Assembly: GCF_002950945.1 (NCBI RefSeq)
Contig: NZ_CP012673.1
Coordinates: 10,740,501-10,804,500, forward strand
DNA: 64,000 nucleotides
Origin: Sorangium cellulosum
Lineage (GTDB): Bacteria; Myxococcota_A; Polyangia; Polyangiales; Polyangiaceae
Reading direction: 5' to 3'
Shown piece after piece: positions 8,976-17,619 of this stretch (positions are counted from its first letter, which is position 1; each line of letters begins with the position of its first letter). The position numbers and the translations under genes are program-made. Below the pieces are notes generated by a model, which saw nothing but the letters and a program-made list of their open reading frames with translations, was not told the origin of the DNA and searched no databases.

Positions 8976-9786
8976 AGGAGGGCAAGTACAAGGGGCGCTT
9001 CCGCGTGGCCTCTGTGCGCGACATCGACGCGGAGACCACCGACGAGCTGCTCGCCGCGGGCGCCTCCGGGCGGCCGTCGGTGCTGCTGTCCGTCAGCCAC
9101 GGCGTCGGGCCGCCCCGCCGCGGTTTCCGCTCCGAGGAGGAGCAGCAGCAGCGCCAGGGAGCGCTCCTGCTCGGCCGCGGCGAGGTGCTCGACGCCGAGC
9201 GGTTGCGGGGGCAGCGGTTCCTGCCGGGCGGCTTGTGGTTCTGCTTGGCCTGCTTCGGCGCGGGGACACCGAGCGCGAGCGCGTACCACGCCTGGCTCTC
9301 GCAGATCGCGTGGGAAGGCGCCCACGGCGGCAAGGCCGAGGTGGTGCTGCAAAGCCTGCGGGCGCGCGGCCATCGCCCGTTCGTGGCCGCTATGCCCCGG
9401 GCGGCGCTGGCCAACCCGGAGGGGCCGCTCGCCGTGATTGGCCACATGGACCTCGCGTGGACGTACAGCTTCTCGAGCGCGAGCGATCCCTCGGAGAGCC
9501 GCAAATGGCGCATCCTGTCCGCGCTCCAGGTGAGGGTACGCGGCAGCCGCGCGGGCGTCGCCCTGCGGACGCTGCGCCAGTCCTATGGCGAGGCGAACGA
9601 TGCCCTGATGGCGAGCTACCAGCTCGAGGCGAGCGCCCGCGCCGAGGGGAGGCCAGATCCCACGGATCGCATCGATCGAGCGCACCTGTGGATGCTGCGC
9701 AACGACCTCCCACCGGCGCCCGCATATCTGCATGCCGGCGTTGGGCCCGCAATCTCGCGCGCAGTGGTCCTGAGGGCTCGCCGCCT
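8975..9786 (+). pseudogene. C-terminal part of a caspase-like (C14/C25/CHAT-type) peptidase, decapitated
   Basis: Read in frame from 8975, the protein carries a caspase-type dyad: His in LLSVSHGVG (codon at 9098-9100) and Cys in FCLACFGAGTPSAS (codon at 9251-9253). These are followed by the conserved RPFVAAMPRAALAN and GPLAVIGHMDLAWTYSF blocks. The usual N-terminal half is absent, replaced at ~8975 by the IS21 fragment, and the usual C-terminal end is not recognisable before the converging amine oxidase gene at 9787. There is no native start codon. Both catalytic residues are still present, so decay looks recent or the fold is still selected. In the family these enzymes are self-processing or effector proteases; here the copy is most likely dead. 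Confidence 0.7.
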
Positions 9787-11229
9787 CTACGCTCCGGCGA
9801 TCTCGGCCACCGCGCGCTTGCCTGATTCGATGGCGCCCTGCATCCAGCCAAACTCATGCGAGGTGTGCTCGCCTGCGAAGTGGACGCGCCCCTCGACCCG
9901 CCGGCTCACGGCGAAGGCCCAGAACTGGTCCGGTGGGAGGGCAGTCCATCCCCCGCCTGCCCACGGGTCCTCCGCCCAGACGTGCTCGTGGAAAGCCACC
10001 GTCTCGGCCTTGATCTCGGGGAAGATCGGCTCAATCCACCCGAGGAGCGCGCCGCGGCGCCGATCTGCCGGGAGAGCGGCGAACGCGTCGGCGTTGTCGC
10101 CCTGGAGGTACGCCATCAGCATCCCGGTCGGCCCGTCCTGGATGTTGCTGAAGTCCCATACCCGCTCAACCCCCGTGTCGGTCTTGACCATGTTCAGCCC
10201 GCCGAGCCCCTCCGCCTCCCAGAAGCGGGTGCCGGTCTGCACGTACGCGCGCGCGGCGTTGAGAAGCCCTATCTCGCGGATCGCCCGCATCTTGTCGGCC
10301 GGGAACTCCGGCACGATCTCGACCTTCCGGAGCAGAGTGAACGGGATGGCGATGACCAGGTGGGTGGCCTCGCTCGACTCCGAGCTACCCTTGTGATCTG
10401 CATAGACCTTGACACCCGCGCTGCTGTGCTCGATCCGCTTCACCACCCGCTCGAGCAGCACCCGATCGCCGAGCTTCAGCGCCAGCCCCGCCGGGATCTG
10501 GTCGTTACCGCCTCGGATCGCGGAGGTCTTGTTCCAGCCGCCGAGCAGGCTGAACTCCCCGAGCGCCGCCAGCGCGCTGATGCGATCGCCTATCGTGCCG
10601 CTGTCCGCCCTCATGAGCCGGAGCCAGTCCTCCGTCGCGCCGGCCTGGGTGAAGAGCTCCGTCATCGTGATGGGGTCGTATTTCATCAGCGCAGCAGCGG
10701 TGGGGAAGGTCCCGTCCGCGATGCTGCCGATCTCGCCGAGCGCGGGACCGGCGTAATCGAACATCGCACCAAGGCCCTTCGCCTGCTCTGCTGGCGTGAG
10801 ATCGAGCGGCCAGGGCGCGCCCTCGACGTGCTTGAATCGATTGCCCTTCAGGTAGTAGAGAGGCTCGCCAGGCGTGAACTCGCAGAGATCGAGGCCGAGC
10901 TCTGCGGCATAACCGAGGGTGTGGTTGTGTATGTTGGGGATACGCACCGCGCCGAGCTCGGCATATTGACCCTCGTCGAAGCCCTGCCGGAGCGTGCGCA
11001 CCCTCCCGCCGACCTTCGCCTGCGCCTCGAGGAGCTTCACATCGATCCCCATTTTCATGAGCTCGTATGCGGCCGTGAGCCCGGCGAGCCCGCCGCCCAG
11101 GACGAGCACCTTGGCGGGGATGCCGACCGGCGCTTGTCCGGTCTTCTCTTCGCACCTGGGGAACCACAGGCTCGCTCCGGCGGCTGGCAGGAGGGAGAGA
11201 AAGCGACGTCGGAGCAGGTTCGTCTTCAT
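9787..11229 (-). CDS. Flavin-dependent amine oxidase, probable Tat export
   Basis: 480 residues with ATG at 11229 and GGAGAACGGAAG just upstream. The N-terminus has a twin-arginine-like LLRRRFLSLLPAAGASLWF segment, which suggests export of the folded flavoprotein. The dinucleotide-binding motif VLVLGGGLAGLTAAYEL begins near residue 41, followed by LLEAQAKVGGRVRT, the FAD-binding signature of monoamine oxidases. The C-terminal flavin motif is VHFAGEHTSHEFGWMQGAIESGKRA. Such enzymes oxidise primary or secondary amines or L-amino acids to imines with release of hydrogen peroxide; the substrate cannot be read here. It converges on the broken caspase-like gene and stands alone, with no obvious operon partner. 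Confidence 0.9.
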   Translation of the reverse strand: MKTNLLRRRFLSLLPAAGASLWFPRCEEKTGQAPVGIPAKVLVLGGGLAGLTAAYELMKMGIDVKLLEAQAKVGGRVRTLRQGFDEGQYAELGAVRIPNIHNHTLGYAAELGLDLCEFTPGEPLYYLKGNRFKHVEGAPWPLDLTPAEQAKGLGAMFDYAGPALGEIGSIADGTFPTAAALMKYDPITMTELFTQAGATEDWLRLMRADSGTIGDRISALAALGEFSLLGGWNKTSAIRGGNDQIPAGLALKLGDRVLLERVVKRIEHSSAGVKVYADHKGSSESSEATHLVIAIPFTLLRKVEIVPEFPADKMRAIREIGLLNAARAYVQTGTRFWEAEGLGGLNMVKTDTGVERVWDFSNIQDGPTGMLMAYLQGDNADAFAALPADRRRGALLGWIEPIFPEIKAETVAFHEHVWAEDPWAGGGWTALPPDQFWAFAVSRRVEGRVHFAGEHTSHEFGWMQGAIESGKRAVAEIAGA

Positions 11230-12468
11230 TCTTCCGTTCTCCGTGGAAAGTACAGCGACGGCGTTTCAGCAACTACCCATCATCGACCGAGGACCTCTTT
11301 ATGTCAACGCCCTCGACACCTGGGCCGCGGCGGCCGCGCCGGTCTTCAGCGAGATCGAGCCGCCCCATCCACGCGGCGGGCTCGGTTATCTCATACAGAA
11401 AACGTTCATACTACTGCGCCACGCGACGCGGCGGGCGCACATCTCGAAGCGCGGGCTTTGGTGACCCACGCGTTCGCCACGCTGTGATGTCTGGAGGAGC
11501 GCGATCTCCTCCCTGGAGATCCTACACGCCGTCGTCGTGACGGCGGGGCTGGTGGCCGAAGCGACATGCCCGGCTGCCGGTGGGGCGAGGGGGTCGAGGG
11601 GGGGAGAGCGGGAAGCGACGGACCGCGACGGCTGCTTCTCCTGGGACTCAACGTTCAGAGTGAGGATCTGTCGCTGGAACGGCGATCGAGCTGCGCAGCA
11701 TGGATCCGAGCTGTATGGGCGATCGAGATTCGAACATCGTCCAGGCCACGGGCGACCTGTCGGCCTCCCGCAGCAATAGGCGTTTGTTCGAACGCAGGCG
11801 ACTTGCAGCCAATTGCGTTCGAACAAACGTCCTGTTGGACGAACCCGGTCCGCGGCAGCGGGCGTGGCGCGCCCAGCGTCAACAGGTTCAGCGATCTGGG
11901 CGGCGCTGGCGGCGGCACGAAAGAAGGCAGTAGTGAGGAAGACGCCGCCGGCAGCACGCACGAAGAGGAAGGGCACAGCTCGCGTCCAGGCGTACGTCGG
12001 CGACGGCCGCGATGCACAAGTCGACGACGGAGATCGAAGAACTCCCGGAGCGCGCCGCCATCCTCACCACGCTGGCAGAGGAGTGTGGCTGGAGTTCTTT
12101 GTCGCAGGACGCCCCACTGGGTCTGCGTCTCACTGACAATCGTTTTTACTTGATCTCTGCGATTACACCAGGTACTACACAAAAAGTAGACTAGGTCACC
12201 GTATTCTCGGGGGGGGAGCCCGATGCGTGACCGCGGAGAGGCCGGGGACCAGGGGAACTGGGAGTGAGATCGGGGACGGCCGCGGGGGGCAAGAGACCGC
12301 GAGGGTCCGGAACGACGCTTCGTAGGCTCGTGAAGCACCTGCCACAAACGTTTCCGACGGCGCCGCACGCACGGCAACGCCGCGCCGCCGCGTCCACCTA
12401 AGGTGACGAACAAGGCTCTGAGTTCGCCGCGTGCCCCGAGGGCGCGCGCTCGTGCAAGGAGAAGGAAG
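11230..12468. other. Gene-poor region of about 1.2 kb
   Basis: I find no convincing gene on either strand: open frames overlap on all frames and are Arg/Pro/Ser-rich, as expected of GC-rich noncoding DNA. The region contains two short perfect hairpins (11503-11521 with arms GATCTCC/GGAGATC, and 11527-11545 with arms CGCCGTC/GACGGCG) and a striking 16-bp inverted repeat at 11781-11829. A 60-codon frame at 12012-12194 is possible but unsupported. Confidence 0.5.
11781..11829. repeat. Perfect 16-bp inverted repeat, 17-nt spacer
   Basis: CGTTTGTTCGAACGCA at 11781-11796 is the exact reverse complement of TGCGTTCGAACAAACG at 11814-11829. Each arm itself contains the 8-bp palindrome GTTCGAAC. Beyond the outer ends pairing resumes after a one-base bulge (AGG against CCT). 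It lies in a gene-free stretch; a protein-binding site, a structured RNA or a mobile-element end are all possible. Confidence 0.7.
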
Positions 12469-13656
12469 ATGAACAAACTACCGCGAGGCTCTCGTGTGCT
12501 CTTGGATTCGACGGTCTCCCTCGACACGCTCGGGCGCCTTACACAGGCCCTCTCCGTCGAGGAGATCGCGGCGCTCAGCGACGATACGTTCCGCAACTAT
12601 CTCATTACCTACAGCTATCACCTGCTCGATGAGCAGATGCGCCCGTATCTCGGGCCGAACCTGAGCTGGGTGGGGTTCGCGTCGTGGGCCTCGGAGCTCG
12701 CCGGGCGCTGCATCCGGGGCGAGCAGTTCCCCTTGCGGGCCATGATGCCCGCCGCGATTGTCTCCCGTGTCGGCCGCGCGGTCGCGCGTGGCAACCAGTT
12801 GGTCTATGCGGACATAGCGCCTGTTTTCCGCGACTTCACGCACTACATGACTCGAGCGTCCGAGGCAGAGCGCGCGTCGGTCTCGAAGCTCGCGGCCCGC
12901 GGGGGCAATAGCCTCCGCGACCTCGTGAAAGAGGTGCTCCGCCTCGATCCTCGGCCCCTGCGGGAAGGTGGCCAGGCGCTGCTCTGCTCTGCCTTCGAGC
13001 AGTATTTCATCGCCGCGTATGAGCGCGATCCCGACGCTCGCGCGGAGCGCACGTTCGTCGCGAACGCAGCGGTTGGCCTCCACGAACAGACGCGCCTCGA
13101 TCCGATGATCGACGAGATGCTCTCATTCCAGCTCGTAAACCGCGCGGCGCGGCTCGCGCTCACGCCGCTCTTCGGTCTGGCCGACCTTACACGACCGGCG
13201 CGGGCGAAGGTCTCTGCCCTCGGCGGGGCAGAGCTCATGCGGCGCACCGTCTCGCGATGGCCAGGGCTCACGGAGACCGCCGAGCTCGCCGAGGAGGCGC
13301 GGATCTTCCTCCGTCAGGTGCGCGACGGCCGGCTTGCGTACGCGTTCAGCACCCGCTTCGTGCTGGCGTTACCGCTCGCTGACGATGTCTTCGCGGTGGG
13401 GAAGGACGTGTTACCCCTCGACGACGGAGCCATGTTCCCCGAGCACCTTCGGGTCTTCGACACGACCGATCAACACTTCCGGGCGCTGCTCGACGACGTG
13501 CTCGCGTGGGACCGCACGCCCGACAGCCTCGCGGGGAGCGGCGCCAGCGATTGGGCTGACCTCGGTGATCGGCTCAACTTCATCCTCGATCTCTTCCGGT
13601 CGCGGCAACAGAACCCGGCGCTTTTCGCGAATCCACTCGCCCAGCGGGTGAGCTGA
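12469..13656 (+). CDS. Conserved hypothetical protein (395 aa), coupled to an SRPBCC gene
   Basis: ATG 12469 follows AAGGAGAAGGAAG; an earlier in-frame codon at 12403 lacks such a site. The protein is soluble and mostly helical, with a distinctive LSDDTFRNYLITYSYHLLDEQ start, a NLSWVGFASWASELAGRCIRG block, and a later GLHEQTRLDPMIDEML block. I believe similar proteins occur in other myxobacteria and actinobacteria, but I cannot attach a named family. No signal peptide and no clear cofactor motif are seen. Its stop (TGA) overlaps the ATG of the next gene, so both are translated as a unit; that partner has a lipid/aromatic-binding fold, which hints at a hydrophobic substrate. Confidence 0.8.
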   Translation: MNKLPRGSRVLLDSTVSLDTLGRLTQALSVEEIAALSDDTFRNYLITYSYHLLDEQMRPYLGPNLSWVGFASWASELAGRCIRGEQFPLRAMMPAAIVSRVGRAVARGNQLVYADIAPVFRDFTHYMTRASEAERASVSKLAARGGNSLRDLVKEVLRLDPRPLREGGQALLCSAFEQYFIAAYERDPDARAERTFVANAAVGLHEQTRLDPMIDEMLSFQLVNRAARLALTPLFGLADLTRPARAKVSALGGAELMRRTVSRWPGLTETAELAEEARIFLRQVRDGRLAYAFSTRFVLALPLADDVFAVGKDVLPLDDGAMFPEHLRVFDTTDQHFRALLDDVLAWDRTPDSLAGSGASDWADLGDRLNFILDLFRSRQQNPALFANPLAQRVS

Positions 13657-14144
13657 TGGCGCGCACGCGCTCCACGCTCCACGCCTGCGTCCGCGTCGAG
13701 CAGACGTTCGATTTCATGAGCGATCTACGGCACGCGCCGCTCTGGGATCCGCAAGCCTCCTCGGTGGAAAAGCTCACGCCTGGCCCTGTCGGGCTCGGCA
13801 CCCGGTTTCTGATGGTGGGCTCCTTCCTGGGCCGGGAGTTCCACATGCCATATGAGATCGTGGGATACGAGCGGCCAGGCCGCCTCGTCATCGAGGGAGC
13901 CACGCGCCTTCTGCGATATCGCGACGAGATCTCGTTCGTCGACGAGGGCACAGGCACGCGCGTCGTCTACGACGCGGCGATGGAGCTCCGCGCGGCGCCG
14001 CGCCTCGTGGACAGGGCGCTTCAGCTCGCCTGGAACCGGGTGGCAAGCGTCGCGACTCGAGGCATGGCGCGAGCCATCGAGGTGCACGCGCCCGCACCTC
14101 CCTCGTCTCGGCGAGGTCTAGCAGACCCGCCGCGTCGATGTTGA
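13656..14144 (+). CDS. SRPBCC-family (START/Bet v1-like) protein
   Basis: 162 residues, with ATG at 13656 overlapping the preceding TGA. The pattern fits the polyketide cyclase/dehydrase-like SRPBCC fold: an N-terminal strand, VRVEQTFDFMSDLRHAPLWDP, then SSVEKLTPGPVGLGTRFLMVGSFLGREFHMPYEIVGYE split over successive strands, then PGRLVIEG, and a long C-terminal helix (RLVDRALQLAWNRVASV). These proteins bind hydrophobic ligands or shuttle lipids. The tail after about residue 145 is Pro/Arg-rich and probably disordered. It is translationally coupled to the upstream hypothetical gene. Confidence 0.85.
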   Translation: MARTRSTLHACVRVEQTFDFMSDLRHAPLWDPQASSVEKLTPGPVGLGTRFLMVGSFLGREFHMPYEIVGYERPGRLVIEGATRLLRYRDEISFVDEGTGTRVVYDAAMELRAAPRLVDRALQLAWNRVASVATRGMARAIEVHAPAPPSSRRGLADPPRRC

Positions 14145-14219
14145 AAGACGTATCGAATAGTCGGCTAGCACCTCGTCTGCCCGGGGGCTGCGGAGCAGCA
14201 GCCCCCTCGACAGGCAGCG

Positions 14220-14482
14220 TCAAGCCGCCGGCGAGCCCGCCGCGGTCGCGAACGCGATTCCGCGCTGAAGATCGCGCCGGACCACGATGCCGCCGAACTC
14301 GACGTCGAGGCCGACGATGGCCCGGGACACCTCGGGCCGGATGCCCGTCAGGACGAACTGCGCCCCGAGCAGCCGGGCCGCCCGCGCCACCTGCAGGAGG
14401 GTGCTGGCCGAGGCCGTGTCGATGTGCGGCACGCCCGTGACGTCGATGATCGCCACCCCGGGCGCCGGCGCGGTCCTTCGCC
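14220..14482 (-). pseudogene. Orphan STAS domain, C-terminal remnant of an RsbR/RsbS-like regulator
   Basis: On the minus strand the frame ending at 14220 reads VAIIDVTGVPHIDTASAST, then LLQVARAARLLGAQFVLTGI, then RPEVSRAIVGL and GIVVRRDLQRGIAFA, which is the classic STAS domain of RsbR-type stressosome or anti-anti-sigma proteins. The domain begins within about 25 bases of the amine oxidase stop codon at 14483, with no start codon or N-terminal sensor region. The frame continues upstream only as antisense of the amine oxidase. It looks like a truncated relic left by a rearrangement. Confidence 0.75.
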
Positions 14483-16000
14483 TCAGTCGGCCGGCAGCTC
14501 GATGGCCGCCTTCTTCAGCACGCGACGCGCCGCGAGGAGGCCCGACTCGAGCGCGCCCTCCATGTACCCGAAGTAGGGGATGCACACGTGCTCGCCCGCG
14601 AAGAACAGGCGCTCGTGGAAGGGCTTGTTCACCAGCTTGCCGACGGTGGTCACCTGGTTCGGCGCCGGAACCGAGTATCCCCCGCGCGTCCACTCGGCGG
14701 CTTCCCAGTTCATGAGCTCCGACTTCTCGAGGTTCTGCCGGTACGACGGGTAGACCGCGCCGATGCGCTCGTCGTAGAACGCGCGCGCGTCGGGCGCCGC
14801 GATGGCGGCCTCCGCCGCCTTGGATCCAGCGAACACGCTCAGCGTGAAGCCCGCGCCGCCGATCTGGTTGTCCGTGCCCTCCCACGTCATCCCGAACGCG
14901 TCGTCGAGCGCGGTCGGCGCCCGCCGGTCCCCGTACCAGAAGCGGCTGCGTACGTTGCTGAAATACTTGACGACCTTGCCGAGCTGCGGCGCGAACGTGA
15001 TCTCCGGCGTCACCCGGATCGTCGGCCACATCGTCGGGGGCACGGCGAAGATGACGAAATCAGCCTCGATCCGGCCCAGGCCGTCGGCCTCGACCTCCAC
15101 CCCGCCGTCCCGGATCGTGACCGCGCGCACCGGCGCGTTCAGCCGGACGCCGCACCCCGAGCTCGCGCCGATCCGGTTTCCGAGCTCGATCGCGAGGCCC
15201 TGGTTGCCCGCGGAACAGCGCGCGACCTCCGAGTCCTCCCAGTAGGCATCGAGCTTGTCGTCATACCAGAGCGCGGAGCCTGCCACCGCGGCCACGGCGC
15301 CGAGATAGCTCTGGCGGCTCAAGGGCACGCCGTTGTTGTTCTCGAACTGCGCCTGGATCGCGGCCTTCGTCAGCGCCGACGCTTTGACCTTCTCGAGCCA
15401 GTCCGAGAGCGACGTCGCGTCGAGCTCGCGCGCGTTCGGCGCGCGCCACGGTTTGTACGGCTCCTCGATGCGCTTCGCGTCCTTCTCGATGGATTTGAAC
15501 GCCTCCGTCATCTCGTTATAGACCTGCTCGGCGGTGTCGTTGTCGAGCAGGCGACCGTTGAGGTACAGCGGCGACTCCATCCCCATCGCGGAGAAGCTGC
15601 TCTCGTCCGTGAGCATGCTCAGGCCGAGCCCGAAGCGCTCCGCGAAATGGAGCCAGAGCGGGTGATTCCACCCGATCAGCTCGGCGCCGAACTCGATCGT
15701 CCTCCCCGGCGTGAAATCGTCGCGGCTGTGGACACGCCCGCCGAGGCGACCGCTCGCCTCGAGCACCGTCACGTCGAACCAGTTCGAGAGCAGATAGGCC
15801 GCGGACAGGCCGCCGAATCCCCCACCCACCACGAGGACGCGGCCCTTCGGATTCCGCGCGCGGCCGTTCGGCTCCAGGCGCTCGACGTTGAACTTGTGCT
15901 TGAGCTTGTCAATCGCACGGCGCACCCTGCGGTGGTGTTCGGCGCCGGAGGAGCGCTGGCCAAAGCGGCGATGCAGGCGAGCATAAATGGAACGTGACAT
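14483..16000 (-). CDS. FAD-dependent amine oxidase / NAD(P)-binding flavoprotein
   Basis: 505 residues; ATG at 15998-16000 with AAGGGAGG eight bases upstream. After a basic N-terminal stretch of ~50 residues comes the Rossmann motif VLVVGGGFGGLSAAYLLSNW, then VLEASGRLGGRVHS. The C-terminal FAD motif is LFFAGEHVCIPYFGYMEGALESG. No signal peptide is seen, unlike the other amine oxidase at 9787, so this enzyme is probably cytoplasmic. Both belong to the same broad family but are only distantly alike, so they are not recent duplicates. Likely chemistry is FAD-dependent oxidation of an amine, amino acid or unsaturated substrate; desaturase-like members share this fold. Immediately downstream lies an orphan STAS fragment, which marks a rearranged junction. 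Confidence 0.88.
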   Translation of the reverse strand: MSRSIYARLHRRFGQRSSGAEHHRRVRRAIDKLKHKFNVERLEPNGRARNPKGRVLVVGGGFGGLSAAYLLSNWFDVTVLEASGRLGGRVHSRDDFTPGRTIEFGAELIGWNHPLWLHFAERFGLGLSMLTDESSFSAMGMESPLYLNGRLLDNDTAEQVYNEMTEAFKSIEKDAKRIEEPYKPWRAPNARELDATSLSDWLEKVKASALTKAAIQAQFENNNGVPLSRQSYLGAVAAVAGSALWYDDKLDAYWEDSEVARCSAGNQGLAIELGNRIGASSGCGVRLNAPVRAVTIRDGGVEVEADGLGRIEADFVIFAVPPTMWPTIRVTPEITFAPQLGKVVKYFSNVRSRFWYGDRRAPTALDDAFGMTWEGTDNQIGGAGFTLSVFAGSKAAEAAIAAPDARAFYDERIGAVYPSYRQNLEKSELMNWEAAEWTRGGYSVPAPNQVTTVGKLVNKPFHERLFFAGEHVCIPYFGYMEGALESGLLAARRVLKKAAIELPAD

Positions 16001-16320
16001 GATAGACCCTCCCTTGAGGAGCTGCGCGAGCGTTGCTCTTCTCGCTCAATCGAGCGGTAGCCGATCCGAGGGGCATGTGGACAAGCGAGGCCGACTGCTC
16101 CCGGAGCAGTCGGCCTGAAACCTGAAAACTGGAGCGCTCGGATGACAGACCCAGTCGAGCGTGAACAGCCGTTGGTGTGCGGATCTGTCGCCCCGTCGAA
16201 GGGCGGCGCCCGCATGAGGGAGAGAGGAAATCAAAACGCTTCGGAGACGTCAAGCCTCAAGGCCAGCGGCGCGCACGGCGCGTTGCGGCCGCAGCCCAAG
16301 GAGCACCCGACGGTGCTGGT

Positions 16321-16392
16321 CCGTGCCGACCAGCCGAGCCAGGTACCGCGCTACGAACCGTGTCGACCAGCCGAGCCAGGTACCGCGCTACG
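16321..16392. repeat. 37-nt tandem duplication
   Basis: The unit starting CCGTGCCGACCAGCCGAGCC at 16321 recurs at 16358 as CCGTGTCGACCAGCCGAGCC, and both continue AGGTACCGCGCTACG. Period is 37 nt with one mismatch over about 35 compared bases. It sits in noncoding DNA; no function is apparent. Confidence 0.75.
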
Positions 16393-16451
16393 GCCGATGC
16401 GCTCGCGAGGCCAGACCCGTAGCGCCCGCTCGGCGGCGCTCTCCTACACGT

Positions 16452-16850
16452 TCACCGCCACGCGGTGGGCTCGATCGCCGCGTGATACACCTGGTTCAGA
16501 CACGCGACGGCGTTATTTCTCCGCGCGGCCTCGCGCGCGTCCTCGCTCAGCCGGACAAGCAGGCTGTTCAACAAGCTCGGGCTCACCCGGATGGCCCTCA
16601 CGGCCGGGTGCGCGGCGCGGATGGAGGCCAGATCCCTCACCGTGCGCTGATCGACCCGCTCCGGCGCCACGAATTCGTTCGTCGCCTCGATGGCCAGGAT
16701 CTCCGCCTCCGCGCTGGCGCGGGGCGTCGACGCGCCGGCGGCTACTGCCGAGAGCGCCGCCGCGAGGAGGGACGTGATCGCGGCTGAGCAGGCGGGAACG
16801 GAGCGAGTCTGCCCACCCGGTGACCGCCGCGCGGGACGGTGTTCGTGCAG
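16452..16850 (-). pseudogene. Possible small secreted protein with damaged or missing start
   Basis: The frame ending with TGA at 16452 reads as a plausible protein of about 105-130 residues: an Ala-rich hydrophobic stretch (CSAAITSLLAAALSAVAAGA) resembling a signal peptide, then EILAIEATNEFVAPERV, RTVRDLASIRAAHPAVRAIR and VSPSLLNSLLVRLSEDAR. Upstream the frame is open to a TGA near 16855 but contains no ATG or GTG ahead of the signal-like segment. A start-site mutation, a sequencing error or a CTG start could explain this. I do not recognise the family. Confidence 0.4.
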
Positions 16851-17619
16851 CGGTCACCTTATCGTCAAATGTACGATCGGCAAATCGCACCGATGCCCCA
16901 GGACACTCTGGACGCCGGTCGCGCCGATCTACGACAGAATTCGGCACAAGGGACGCTTATCCCATGTTGACGCTAGGCTCGACATGTAGCCCTGATGCGT
17001 CATGTGACAGCGGCACTTTTCGCTACAGGTGTACCAGCTCAACTGACCGGGCCAAACTCGCTTCTTCTTGGAACCCGGGAACCCGAGCAGGTTCGATGCC
17101 GCCAGTAGGAAGCGTTGCGCGCCCACTTCGTCGCGATGCCCGTCGTGGTCCCCAGGGCGCGCTGCATAACGTCGGCCCGATCATTCCTTGGTACGCCCAT
17201 GCCTGCGATCCACGCCGAAAACAAGACGGATGACCGACGCGCCTAGGCACTCTCACCCGATGTCGTGCGCGCGCTTCGGGCCTGTTCCGCTCTATGTCCA
17301 CCGAAGCAGCGTGTCTTATCGGACCGAGCGCCCGACCGATGATGCCGCGGTCCCCTCGAGGGCGACCGACGCGGCGGCGGGGGGCGGTCCGTTGGGCCCG
17401 CGTTGGGCCACGTCGGAGCCGCCCTCGGCGGTGAAGCCGCCGGAAGATCCCGCAACCGCTAAGCTTTTTAGCGACCGCTCCTCTCCGGCCGGTTCTTCTG
17501 GCGGGATTCCTGACACGCGGAACTAGCCGCCGACTCCAGCGGATCCGCCCCTCGCCCCTCGCCCTCCGCCCCCCAAAACCCCTCCCCGCCCCCGCGATCG
17601 GCGATAGCCTGCGCGCGCC

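Larger units (their letters stand above)
16001..17619. other. Gene-poor region of about 1.6 kb
   Basis: No confident complete gene is visible. It holds a 37-nt tandem duplication (16321-16392) and, on the minus strand, a plausible small secreted protein frame without a usual start codon (16452-16850). The remainder, 16850-17619, shows only short overlapping frames. The promoter of the minus-strand amine oxidase should lie in 16001-16150 and that of the glycosyltransferase gene near 17500-17619. Confidence 0.5.

Noticed and set aside
9787..10396. Continuation of the caspase-like frame across the amine oxidase gene
   Set aside because: The frame runs antisense through the well-supported amine oxidase and loses all caspase-family similarity; it is open only because of base composition.
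11655..12596. 313-codon minus-strand frame in the gene-poor region
   Set aside because: Composition is Arg/Ser/Pro-rich without motifs, and it crosses the 16-bp inverted repeat and the start of the next real gene.
14483..15029. Longer minus-strand frame joined to the STAS domain
   Set aside because: Upstream of about 14470 this frame is an alternative reading of the amine oxidase gene, with no sensor domain or start signal.
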